From Paenibacillaceae bacterium (GTDB taxonomy: Bacteria; Bacillota; Bacilli; Paenibacillales; Paenibacillaceae), in NCBI GenBank assembly GCA_900766135.1, contig CAAFUF010000045.1:1-26045 (forward strand): a stretch of DNA of 26,045 nt, read 5' to 3'. The notes under the pieces were generated by a model. It saw only the letters and a program-made list of their open reading frames with translations, did no database searches and was not told the origin of the DNA. Shown in pieces: positions 15,611 through 22,744 of this stretch (position 1 is its first letter; each line of letters starts with the position of its first letter). The translations under genes were made by a program, and so were the position numbers.

Positions 15611-15636
15611 AAAAGGGCGGAACCCCATTCCGCCCC
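15610..15636 (-). terminator. Terminator of the GH16 glucanase gene
   Basis: A perfect 8-bp stem (GGGCGGAA with TTCCGCCC, loop of five) is followed on the minus strand by five T residues. It is 21 nt past the glucanase stop. It overlaps the very end of the convergent membrane-protein gene region and may also stop the plus-strand transcript. Confidence 0.8.
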
Positions 15637-15656
15637 TTCGAATCCGAAATTCCCGT

Positions 15657-16904
15657 TTAGTTTACCTTCGAAAACATCCACTTCTGCGCGTCCGTGCCGT
15701 TGTCCGTCCACTGCTGGATTGCCGCGCCTTCGGCGGTCGAGGCGCCGGACACATCCATCGCCAAACCGCTGGCTTTGGAGATCAGCTTGAAATAGCCGCC
15801 GCCCGCATCCACGATTCGCCAACGCTGCGCGTCGGTGCCGTTATCGGTCCATTGTTGCAACTGCACGCCGGTGGCTGTGCTGGCGCTTGGCACGTCCAGC
15901 ACCTTGCCGCTATGGACGGCAGTCAGCTTGTAGTAGCCGTCGCCCGTGCTATCCAGCCGGAAGCGTTGATTGCCCGCGCTATAGTTGGTCCATTGCTGGA
16001 TTTTGGCCCCATCCGCGGTAGAGACGTCTACGACATCCAGTACCTTGCCGCTGGCTTTGGAGGCGATGGTATAGACGGCGCCGTTTTCAAGGGTTGGCGA
16101 GGAACCCGCTTGATCCTGATAAACGCGAACATAATCCACGAGCATCTGCGCCGGGAAAGGCGTGGAACCGTCCGGACTGCCCGGCCAATTGCCGCCGACG
16201 GCCAGATTCAGCAGGAGGAAAAACGGCTTCTGGAATTCCTCCGTATTCCCGGTTCCGTTTGCGATATAGAACTCATTATATTGGACGCCATCGACGAACC
16301 AACGAATATAACTTGAGTCCCACTCCACAGTGTACGTATGGAATTGGGAGAAATCCAGATTGCCGGAGGTCCGGCCGTAAGAGGCGTATCCGTTTGCGTC
16401 CCAATGGACGGTGCCGTTGACGAACGCGTTGTGGTTTACTCGTTCCATAATATCGATTTCGCCGCAATAAGGCCAGTTGACCGAAGTGATGTTCTGCCCC
16501 AGCATCCAGAACGCCGGCCATAGGCCTTGTCCAGACGGAAGCTTGATCCGGGCTTCGATTTTGCCGTAAGTAAAGTTCTTTAAGCCTTGGGTTTTGATTC
16601 GCGCCGAGGTGTAATTTCTTCCTTCGTAATTTTCCCTCTGGGCGGTGATCACCAGATTGCCGCCAGTGACCTGCACGTTTTGCGGCCGGTCGGTGTAATA
16701 CTGAAGCTCATTGTTCCCCCAACCGTTCGTACCGGTACCAATTTCGGGAGTCCAGTAAGCTCGATTCAGAGAGGAACCGTTAAATTCATCGCTCCAGACC
16801 AGCTTCCAGTTGGGAGCTGCGCTAGTGGTACCGGGTGCAGGAACAAAGACGACCAAGAGGGTAAGAAGCAGAAAGAGGAGAATCGGTTTACCGCGCTTTA
16901 GCAT
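15657..16904 (-). CDS. Secreted GH16 beta-glucanase with ricin-type lectin domain
   Basis: A 415-residue secreted enzyme. Residues 1-29 form a Sec signal peptide ending TTSA-A. Residues about 32-265 are a glycoside hydrolase family 16 catalytic domain of the laminarinase (endo-1,3-beta-glucanase) type, with WSDEFNG, GWGNNELQYY and the active-site motif GEIDIMER (nucleophile Glu149, Asp151, acid/base Glu154). After a short linker, residues about 275-415 form a ricin-B-type beta-trefoil with three QQW-containing repeats (IQQWTN, LQQWTD, IQQWTD), likely a carbohydrate-binding domain. The expected role is degrading fungal or algal beta-1,3-glucan outside the cell. The start ATG has AAAGGAG upstream. 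It is likely catabolite- or inducer-controlled, given the palindromes upstream. Confidence 0.92.
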   Translation of the reverse strand: MLKRGKPILLFLLLTLLVVFVPAPGTTSAAPNWKLVWSDEFNGSSLNRAYWTPEIGTGTNGWGNNELQYYTDRPQNVQVTGGNLVITAQRENYEGRNYTSARIKTQGLKNFTYGKIEARIKLPSGQGLWPAFWMLGQNITSVNWPYCGEIDIMERVNHNAFVNGTVHWDANGYASYGRTSGNLDFSQFHTYTVEWDSSYIRWFVDGVQYNEFYIANGTGNTEEFQKPFFLLLNLAVGGNWPGSPDGSTPFPAQMLVDYVRVYQDQAGSSPTLENGAVYTIASKASGKVLDVVDVSTADGAKIQQWTNYSAGNQRFRLDSTGDGYYKLTAVHSGKVLDVPSASTATGVQLQQWTDNGTDAQRWRIVDAGGGYFKLISKASGLAMDVSGASTAEGAAIQQWTDNGTDAQKWMFSKVN

Positions 16905-16967
16905 TATGAATTCGCTCCTTTCAAAAATGAATGGTTTGGGCTAACCTGCCACGTGCGATGTTCATAC

Positions 16968-16977
16968 TAAACCGGTT
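16968..16977. promoter_or_regulatory. Palindrome AAACCGGTTT, operator candidate
   Basis: A perfect 10-bp palindrome with a central CCGG lies 64-73 bases upstream of the glucanase start. This shape is common in operators of LacI-family sugar regulators. The regulator is not in this window. Confidence 0.4.
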
Positions 16978-16987
16978 TCGATTATTT

Positions 16988-17001
16988 TGATAGCGCTATC
17001 A
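16988..17001. promoter_or_regulatory. Palindrome TGATAGCGCTATCA, cre-like operator candidate
   Basis: A perfect 14-bp palindrome with a central CG. It differs at one position from the CcpA cre consensus TGWAANCGNTNWCA. It lies just downstream of the candidate glucanase promoter, where a bound repressor would block transcription. It could also serve another LacI-family protein. Confidence 0.5.
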
Positions 17002-17007
17002 TTACAT

Positions 17008-17036
17008 AGATTACCATTTAAAGGTTTGATTTACAA
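17008..17036 (-). promoter_or_regulatory. Candidate promoter of the glucanase gene
   Basis: On the minus strand TTGTAA (17036-17031) and TAATCT (17013-17008) are 17 nt apart. The -35 is fair and the -10 is weak, as expected for a regulated promoter. The palindromes lie immediately downstream. Confidence 0.3.
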
Positions 17037-17117
17037 CTGTTATTTTTGGCAGGTTTTTCAAATGATATCGGTTCTGGTATTCTTGTATCAACCAAGAATA
17101 GAACGGGGGGAAATGCT

Positions 17118-17624
17118 ATGAAACTGCGTTTATTGGAGGAGAGAGATGCGGCGGCCTATCAATCCCTTCGGTTGAGAGGTTTGCAGGTGAACCCGGAGGC
17201 CTTCGGCTCGTTCTACGAACGGGAAGCGGCCTTTGCGATTGAAACTGTAGCGGATCGCATCAAACCCAATAAAGACCGATTCGTGATAGGTGCGTTCGAC
17301 GAGGACGGAACCTTAACGGGCATTGTTACTTTTATTCGGGAGAACTCCCCTAAAACCCGGCATAAAGGGAATGTGTTTGGTTTCTTCGTTATCCCGGAGT
17401 TGCGGGGCAAAGGGGTAGGCAAAGCGCTGATGCGCGAGCTCCTTGCCAGAGCCAAGCAACTGGAGGGGCTGGAGCAGTTGAATTTAGCGGTGGTGTCCGC
17501 AAACGGTTCGGCCCGCCGGCTCTACGAATCGGTCGGATTTCAGACTTATGGGACCGAGCGGAGAGCTTTGAAATGGGACGGGGAATATTTTGACGAGGAT
17601 TACATGGCGTTAAAACTGAAATGA
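17118..17624 (+). CDS. GNAT N-acetyltransferase
   Basis: A 168-residue single-domain GNAT. Motif A is VFGFFVIPELRGKGVGKALM with the acetyl-CoA loop RGKGVGKA. Motif B follows as LAVVSANGSARRLYESVGF. The N-terminal part LRLLEERDAAAYQSLRLRGL is typical of the small GNATs that are abundant in Paenibacillus. The substrate cannot be inferred. I start at ATG 17118 because GGGGGG lies seven bases upstream; an earlier in-frame start at 17046 lacks a site and would add an unconserved-looking leader. Its stop overlaps the next gene by 4 nt, so translation is coupled. Confidence 0.88.
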   Translation: MKLRLLEERDAAAYQSLRLRGLQVNPEAFGSFYEREAAFAIETVADRIKPNKDRFVIGAFDEDGTLTGIVTFIRENSPKTRHKGNVFGFFVIPELRGKGVGKALMRELLARAKQLEGLEQLNLAVVSANGSARRLYESVGFQTYGTERRALKWDGEYFDEDYMALKLK

Positions 17625-18640
17625 ACGGGGGCAGGAAGGTGGATTTGAATACGGAACGTCTAAGGATCAGGGAGTTTACGCGGGAGGACGAACCAGCGGT
17701 ACATGCTTATGCCTCCGATCCGCTAGTGGTAGAGCATATGCTCTGGGGGCCGAATTCGGCGGCGGAGACCCAGGACTACTTGAGGCAAGTGATCCAAAAG
17801 CAAGAATACGTGCCGCGCGAAGCGTATGATCTGGCGGTGGTACTCCAAGCGACCGGCCAGTTGATCGGCGGCTGCGGCTTGTTTTTGGCGGGAGATCGGC
17901 AAGCCGAGCTTGGTTATTGCTTCAATCGGTCATTTTGGGGGCAGGGTTACGCGACGGAAGCGGCACGAGCCCTGATGCGCAAGGGCTTCCGGGAGTTGGG
18001 GCTGCACCGGATCTATGCGACCTGCCGGCCGGATAACGTGGGGTCCGCCAAAGTGATGCAAAAGCTTGGGATGCGTTATGAAGGACATTTTCGGGAACAT
18101 CGCTGGCATAAAGGGAGCTGGCGGGATTCGTACCAGTATTCGATTTTATCAAGGGAGTTTGAGGATGAGCGGAGATTGGAAATGACCACGCAAGCAACGA
18201 AGGATGATTTGTTGAACCGTTTCCGCGAGTGGATGTCCTATGTCCGAGAGATCGAGTCATTGGATTGGGCCAAACCCATCGGCGAAGGGAAATGGTCCGT
18301 TCACGGCTTAGCCAGCCACTTGATGATGTGGGACAAATATTTCTGGGAGAGGGCCATCCGGCCCATCTCGCAGGGGCAGCCTATCTCGCTGCAGGATCTG
18401 GATTTTGACGAATTCAACCGTGATGCCGTGGAGTTCGGATCCTCGATAACGAAGTCGGAATTAATCGAACTTGCCGTGAATTATCGTCGCTTGATCATCG
18501 AGACGATTGAAAGCTTGGACGAGGAGAAGTTCTGTGCAACCTACGGGCAATTTACGGTCGAATCCTATCTTCGCGATTTTATTTGGCATGATCAACATCA
18601 CCGGGTTCAAATCGAAGAAAGCAAAGCGTATCTTGCATAA
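17621..18640 (+). CDS. GNAT-DinB fusion protein
   Basis: A 339-residue chain made of two domains that are usually separate proteins. Residues about 7-180 are a RimJ/RimL-type GNAT with FWGQGYATEAARALM (acetyl-CoA loop) and HRIYATCRPDNVGSAKVMQKLGM. Residues about 188-339 are a DinB-superfamily four-helix bundle with GKWSVHGLASHLMMWDKYFW and the metal-site signature FIWHDQHHRVQIEE. DinB-like proteins bind a divalent metal and include thiol-dependent transferases. The junction is EDERRLEMTTQATKDD. An internal ATG at 18182 is in frame and is preceded by GGAG seven bases away, so a free DinB protein may also be made. The start overlaps the previous stop; a GTG at 17639 is an alternative. Confidence 0.83.
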   Translation: MNGGRKVDLNTERLRIREFTREDEPAVHAYASDPLVVEHMLWGPNSAAETQDYLRQVIQKQEYVPREAYDLAVVLQATGQLIGGCGLFLAGDRQAELGYCFNRSFWGQGYATEAARALMRKGFRELGLHRIYATCRPDNVGSAKVMQKLGMRYEGHFREHRWHKGSWRDSYQYSILSREFEDERRLEMTTQATKDDLLNRFREWMSYVREIESLDWAKPIGEGKWSVHGLASHLMMWDKYFWERAIRPISQGQPISLQDLDFDEFNRDAVEFGSSITKSELIELAVNYRRLIIETIESLDEEKFCATYGQFTVESYLRDFIWHDQHHRVQIEESKAYLA

Positions 18641-18877
18641 AAAAGGATCGGCAGGCGAGACATGAAGCTCGCCCTGTTGACCCATGGAATTATCCTGATG
18701 CCCGAACCCCGCTAGAGCGTGGGAACGCCGGCTCATCCGGAGTGGATATACCTGCCTAACGGTATCATGTTGGTTTATCTTGTGATATTATTTTCCACTA
18801 AGGGAAACCGGACCTGCCACGATGTTGTCGCCGGCACGAAGGTGATCGAAAGAACGGGAGAGAAAGGGAGATAACCG
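18641..18877 (+). other. Intergenic gap with only a short frame
   Basis: No supported gene. A short frame (MKLALLTHGIILMPEPR) with a weak ribosome binding site sits at 18662-18715 and may be a relic. An imperfect hairpin at 18653-18679 (CAGGCGAG with CTCGCCCTG) lacks a T tract on the plus strand. No clear promoter hexamers precede the next gene. Confidence 0.4.
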
Positions 18878-19456
18878 ATGAAATATTTCAAGAAGCTGGT
18901 GGGGGCCAGACTTTATCTGTCCCCCGTGAATCCGGAAGATGTAGAGACCTATACCCGGTGGATCAACGACCTATCCGTATCCATTCGGCTCGGGGCTTCC
19001 CGAGAAGTGTTCGGGTTGCCGCGGGAACGAAGCTTGCTGGACGACCTGGCCAAAGATGGCCAAAATTTCGCGATCGTTCGGCTGGACGGGGACCAATTGC
19101 TAGGCAACTGCTCGTTGTTTGCCATCGATCCGATCCGTAGAGTGGCAGAGGTCGGGATTTTCTTGGGAGATGAGGAGCAGCGGGGGCAAGGGTACGGAAC
19201 CGAAGCGTTGCAGCTCATTTGCGAATACGGATTCAAGATCCTGAACCTTAACAACATCATGCTGCGCGTATTCGAGTTCAACCAACAGGCCGTCCGATGC
19301 TATGAAAAAGCCGGGTTCCGCGTGTTCGGCCGCCGGTCGCAAAGCTACTACGTGAATGATACGTACTTCGACGAAATTTACATGGAACTGCTGCGGGACG
19401 ACTGCCAGACGTCCTATCTGGATGCGAAGCTGCCCCGCCGCGATTCGCATGCCTGA
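18878..19456 (+). CDS. GNAT N-acetyltransferase, RimL-like
   Basis: A 192-residue GNAT of the RimJ/RimL/SpeG branch. It contains VAEVGIFLGDEEQRGQGYGTEAL (motif A with acetyl-CoA loop RGQGYGTE) and MLRVFEFNQQAVRCYEKAGF (motif B). The N-terminal GARLYLSPVNPEDVETYTRWIND is typical of RimL-like enzymes. The last 20 residues (DCQTSYLDAKLPRRDSHA) are a tail outside the fold. The start ATG is preceded by AAAGGGAG at a good distance. It is 71 nt upstream of the P-loop kinase gene and runs in the same direction. Target unknown. Confidence 0.88.
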   Translation: MKYFKKLVGARLYLSPVNPEDVETYTRWINDLSVSIRLGASREVFGLPRERSLLDDLAKDGQNFAIVRLDGDQLLGNCSLFAIDPIRRVAEVGIFLGDEEQRGQGYGTEALQLICEYGFKILNLNNIMLRVFEFNQQAVRCYEKAGFRVFGRRSQSYYVNDTYFDEIYMELLRDDCQTSYLDAKLPRRDSHA

Positions 19457-19526
19457 TGCTTCATGGCCCGGCCCAACGCTTGCGACGAGCCGGGTCAAAC
19501 GATATGCGGAGGGGAAGGGTGCGCAG

Positions 19527-20087
19527 ATGAAGCTAGTGATTATTTTCGGCCCGCAGGCCGTAGGAAAAATGACGGTGGGCCAGGAATTGGAGAAGCTTAC
19601 CGGACTAAAGCTGTTTCATAATCATATGACGATTGAGCTGGTATCGCAATTTTTCGACTACGGTTCTCCCGCCGGCAAGCGGCTGGTCGGTTTATTCCGG
19701 GAGGAAATCTTTGAGGAGGTTGCGAAAAGCGACTTGCCCGGAATGATTTTCACCTATGTCTGGGCGTTTGACCTACCAGCCGACTGGGAATATGTGGATC
19801 ACGTCGGCCGGATTTTTGAATCTCAAGGGGGAGAAGTGTACTACGTAGAACTAGAGGCCGATCTGGACGAGCGGTTGATCCGCAACCGTGATCCCCATCG
19901 CCTGTTGCACAAACCGACCAAAAGAAATGTGGTCCGATCGGAAAAGGACCTTCTTCAAACCCTGGAGAAATATCGGCTGAACTCTATGGACGGCGAGATC
20001 CGGAAACCGAACTATATCAGGATCAACAATACTTCCTGCCCACCGGACGAGGTGGCCCGTATCATTCAGGAGCGGTTTCAGCTTTAA
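19527..20087 (+). CDS. P-loop kinase-like NTPase
   Basis: A 186-residue protein of the small-molecule kinase type (AAA_33/shikimate-kinase-like fold). The nucleotide-binding loop is FGPQAVGKMTVGQEL: Gly8, Gly13 and Lys14 are in place, but the residue after Lys is Met and the Thr comes one later. From memory this GKMT form is usual in a family of uncharacterised bacterial P-loop proteins. FHNHMTIELVSQFF follows where a substrate site is expected. RNRDPHRLLHKPTKRNV is a basic lid-like segment. I start at ATG 19527 with GGAGGGGAAGG upstream. The substrate is unknown; a phosphotransferase acting on a metabolite or drug is possible. Confidence 0.75.
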   Translation: MKLVIIFGPQAVGKMTVGQELEKLTGLKLFHNHMTIELVSQFFDYGSPAGKRLVGLFREEIFEEVAKSDLPGMIFTYVWAFDLPADWEYVDHVGRIFESQGGEVYYVELEADLDERLIRNRDPHRLLHKPTKRNVVRSEKDLLQTLEKYRLNSMDGEIRKPNYIRINNTSCPPDEVARIIQERFQL

Positions 20088-20135
20088 TTGCATGGACATG
20101 GAAATGACCCTAAAACCGAGAGGAGCAGGGCAAGC

Positions 20136-20774
20136 GTGAAAGCAACCATTCTAAAGTTTCCTTCCCATTGGAATGCGGAGATCAGCGCAAGATACGTTCA
20201 GGTCGCAGCGTCCAATCGGAAGCTGGTCGTTCTGTTCCCCGGGAAAAATTACTCCTGCGAGAAACCGACGCTGCATTATGCCGGCCTTGCCGCCCGGGAG
20301 TGCGGATATGATATCCTGGCGCTGGAGTACGGTTATCAGGCAGCCCGTACGGAGCTGGAATACCGGGAGATTCCGCAGGTCATTGAAGATTGCGAACGCG
20401 CGGTGCGGCAGTTGATCGACAGCTATGAAGAAATCGTGTTTATCAGCAAAAGCCTGGGAACGGTCGTGGCCGGGGAAGTCCATCGCAAACTGGGCGCGGG
20501 AGCAAAGATACGGCAGATTTACTTGACGCCGATTCCCGATACCCTCCCGTATATCCATGGGACTCGAGCGGTTGTTGTTTACGGCACGAAGGATGATTTG
20601 TTTCCGGCTGAACTGGCTAGCCGCCTGAAGGCGTCAAATCAGCTTAAGGTTGTGGCCATTGCCGGTGCCAACCATGGCCTGGAGACGGAACGGGCGGAGG
20701 AAAGCCTGGAGATTTTGCGCGAGCTTACCGTTATTTACATAGATGTGCTTCGCGAGGCGGAGCAACGGTCATAA
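20136..20774 (+). CDS. Alpha/beta hydrolase
   Basis: A 212-residue alpha/beta-hydrolase-fold protein. The order fits a small esterase-like enzyme: core strand KLVVLFPGKNYSCEKPTLHYAG, nucleophile elbow FISKSLGTVV with the likely catalytic Ser in the centre, acid candidate Asp in YGTKDDLF and His in AGANHGLE. The elbow has Ser in place of the first Gly of GxSxG, a tolerated variation. The most likely start is GTG 20136, downstream of AGGAGCAGGG; an ATG at 20088 lies right after the kinase stop and has no ribosome binding site. Substrate unknown. Confidence 0.78.
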   Translation: MKATILKFPSHWNAEISARYVQVAASNRKLVVLFPGKNYSCEKPTLHYAGLAARECGYDILALEYGYQAARTELEYREIPQVIEDCERAVRQLIDSYEEIVFISKSLGTVVAGEVHRKLGAGAKIRQIYLTPIPDTLPYIHGTRAVVVYGTKDDLFPAELASRLKASNQLKVVAIAGANHGLETERAEESLEILRELTVIYIDVLREAEQRS

Positions 20775-20812
20775 GGACAAAGGCATGAGGACGAACCGAC
20801 TTGGAGGACCGC

Positions 20813-21442
20813 ATGAGCGAAACCGAAATTTTTGACATCTACACCAAGGATATGATGAAGCTGGGTACCGCCTCCAGGCAAGAGGTGCATGCAAAAGGAC
20901 TGTGGCATCAAACCTTTCATTGCTGGATCATGAAACGGGATGCCAAGGGCGAAACCTGCCTATTGTTTCAACGGCGTCATTCGAACAAAGACGTGTTCCC
21001 TTCGCTGCTGGATACTTCCTGCGCAGGGCATCTCCAAGCCGGAGAAGAGGCAAAGGACGGGATCCGCGAACTGGAGGAGGAACTCAGCCTGGACGTTTCG
21101 ATAGAGGACCTGACCTATATCGGCAGGGTAGCCCAGGAGCATATCCTCTCGCCCCAATTAATCGACCGCGAGTTGAACCATGTATTTATCTACGAAAGCG
21201 ATCGGCCTTTAGCCGATTACCGCATCCAGATCGAGGAGTTGACGGGGCTTTATTGGGTTGGCGTGCGGGCTTTTCAGGAGCTGCGCCGCGGGGAACGCGA
21301 CCAACTGACGTCTGCCGGAGTTTACGTGGATGAGGCCAGCGGGGCCCTGAGGGAAGAACAGGCCTCCTGGCGGCTTACGGATTTTACGCCCAATTCGGAC
21401 GAGTACTATCAACTGTTGTTTGACCGGATCGGAAAGAGGTAG
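20813..21442 (+). CDS. Nudix hydrolase
   Basis: A 209-residue Nudix protein similar in layout to isopentenyl-diphosphate isomerase-like and YfcD-like Nudix enzymes. It has HAKGLWHQTFHCWIM, LFQRRHSNKDVFPSLLDTSCAGH and a Nudix box GHLQAGEEAKDGIRELEEEL. The metal-binding Glu residues of REL.EEEL are present. The box has six rather than seven residues between the first Glu and REL, a variant I have seen in related sequences. The extra C-terminal helix ends in FTPNSDEYYQLL. It should hydrolyse a nucleoside diphosphate linked to another group. The start is ATG 20813 because GGAGG lies five bases before it. VanZ-type gene follows at once. Confidence 0.85.
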   Translation: MSETEIFDIYTKDMMKLGTASRQEVHAKGLWHQTFHCWIMKRDAKGETCLLFQRRHSNKDVFPSLLDTSCAGHLQAGEEAKDGIRELEEELSLDVSIEDLTYIGRVAQEHILSPQLIDRELNHVFIYESDRPLADYRIQIEELTGLYWVGVRAFQELRRGERDQLTSAGVYVDEASGALREEQASWRLTDFTPNSDEYYQLLFDRIGKR

Positions 21443-21448
21443 TTGAGG

Positions 21449-21877
21449 GTGAAATCGCAAGATAGAAGGTGGGTTGCGCTCGCGCTCGCCGGATATACGT
21501 TATTGCTGGCTTACTGGATGTTGTTTGGTTTCGGCCGAGTACCGCACGATACCTATATGTACAATGTGAAGCCTTTTTTTACGATCCGCCAATTTCTTCG
21601 GTCAGGGGACTTGATGTCGAGCCGTTGGCTCGTCAACATGATTGGGAACATCGGCGTGTTCGTTCCGTTTGGCCTCATGATGCCGATCGTGCCTGGAGGG
21701 AAGCTGTGGCGGCTGCTCTCCCTTTTTTTGCTGGGGATTGCGATTCTGGAAGTCTTGCAGTTGGTGCTTAAGAGGGGCAGCTTCGACGTCGACGATCTGA
21801 TTTTGAACGCGGCGGGTTTTCTGTTGGGCGTCGGCATATATAAAATATATGGGCGTTTGTGCCGCAAGCCGAGATAA
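21449..21877 (+). CDS. VanZ-family membrane protein
   Basis: A 142-residue membrane protein of the VanZ family, named after a teicoplanin-resistance protein. It has about four transmembrane segments (WVALALAGYTLLLAYWMLFGF, NMIGNIGVFVPFGLMMPIV, LLSLFLLGIAILEVLQLVL, LILNAAGFLLGVGIYKIYG). The VanZ signature is present: NVKPFFTIRQF, NIGVFVPFGLM and RGSFDVDDLILNAAG. The start is probably GTG 21449, nine bases after GAGG; a TTG at 21443 directly after the Nudix stop is too close to that site. Most VanZ-like proteins are chromosomal and not linked to glycopeptide resistance. Confidence 0.88.
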   Translation: MKSQDRRWVALALAGYTLLLAYWMLFGFGRVPHDTYMYNVKPFFTIRQFLRSGDLMSSRWLVNMIGNIGVFVPFGLMMPIVPGGKLWRLLSLFLLGIAILEVLQLVLKRGSFDVDDLILNAAGFLLGVGIYKIYGRLCRKPR

Positions 21878-21886
21878 GCAAAGGAT

Positions 21887-22171
21887 GTGATTCCGCTGAG
21901 CAAGGAAAAAAGCCTGTTGTCCGCTTTTCTGGTCGGCGTCGGTTTTTGCCTGGTGCCTTTTGCGGCGACGGATTTCTTTCTTCTTCGTTTCATTTTTGGT
22001 TTTGTTCGTTGTCTGGGCATGGTCGTAACGATCTTTGCCGGTTTATTTATCCTAACGGAATCCTATCTGCATCTCAAAAAAATATACGGCAATTTGATCC
22101 GAAACCTGTTCATTACCGCGGCTGTGATCCTGGCGATCGTTTCTATTTTTTACTGGGGCATGTTCGCCTAG
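21887..22171 (+). CDS. Small membrane protein of unknown function
   Basis: A 94-residue, very hydrophobic protein with three predicted membrane segments (about 11-30, 33-56 and 71-92). No family is recognised. The start is unusual: the frame can begin at GTG 21887, but the strong site AAAGGATGTGA covers that codon. A CTG at 21896 is placed five to six bases after the site and would be the better-spaced start. It lies 10 nt after the VanZ gene, so it is co-transcribed. Confidence 0.65.
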   Translation: MIPLSKEKSLLSAFLVGVGFCLVPFAATDFFLLRFIFGFVRCLGMVVTIFAGLFILTESYLHLKKIYGNLIRNLFITAAVILAIVSIFYWGMFA

Positions 22172-22200
22172 CTGTGTTCTTGGGAAGGGGAAAATCCACA

Positions 22201-22665
22201 TTGGAATCCAGGAAGTTTGTCGACGCGAAAATCAAACGATCCATCGCGGACCAAGCGGAGCAGTCGGACCAGCGAACGTTGGCTCTATGGGCGGCGGATT
22301 GCGCCGATCGCGCGCTGGCTTGCTTCGAGGGGGAGCGGCCGGAGGATCTGCGGCCGCGGCTGGCGATCGAAGCCGCTCGCGCCTGGGTGCGCGGCGAAGT
22401 CAGCATGGCCGCGGCACGCGCGGCTGCGTTTGCGGCGCATAACGCGGCGCGCGAAGCCGGACATGCGTCCGCCAGCGCAGCGGCCCGTGCTGCCGGCCAC
22501 GCGGCGGCTACCGCGCATGTGGCGGGACACGCGGCGCATAGCGCCACCTACGCCGCCAAGGCGATGGCCTACGCCTCGGGCGACGCAGAAACGGCCAGGG
22601 CGAAGACGGAGCTGGAGCGGCAGTGGCAGCTCCGCCGGCTGCTTGAATTGGGAGGTAACCGGTGA
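22201..22665 (+). CDS. Imm-5-like putative immunity protein
   Basis: A 154-residue, all-helical, alanine-rich protein resembling the Imm-5-like 'putative immunity protein' family, whose members are found near polymorphic toxin genes or alone. The family pattern is LALWAADCADRALACFE followed by RPRLAIEAARAWVRGE, then repeated AAxxAGHA motifs (AAHNAAREAGHA, AARAAGHAAATAHVAGHA). No toxin is visible nearby. The start is a TTG at 22201 with AAGGGG ten bases upstream, slightly far. The Ala/His repeats and high GC make other frames look open; only this one has a sensible protein. Confidence 0.7.
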   Translation: MESRKFVDAKIKRSIADQAEQSDQRTLALWAADCADRALACFEGERPEDLRPRLAIEAARAWVRGEVSMAAARAAAFAAHNAAREAGHASASAAARAAGHAAATAHVAGHAAHSATYAAKAMAYASGDAETARAKTELERQWQLRRLLELGGNR

Positions 22666-22744
22666 AGGGGCGGGATTGCTTGAGTTCTCGCTAATTGCCG
22701 GCGGCGTGACCATAGAATCGATCATTCCATAAGGAGAAGTATCT

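Noticed and set aside
18653..18679. Hairpin after the GNAT-DinB gene as a terminator
   Set aside because: The stem has a bulge and no T tract follows on the plus strand.
21449..21877. Glycopeptide-resistance cluster suggested by VanZ
   Set aside because: No vanHAX genes are present. Chromosomal VanZ-like proteins are common and unlinked to resistance, and the neighbouring two-component pair is too far away and generic.
22143..22725. Long open frames on both strands over the Imm-5-like gene
   Set aside because: High GC and Ala-codon repeats remove stops from all frames. Only the 22201 frame gives a family-like protein.
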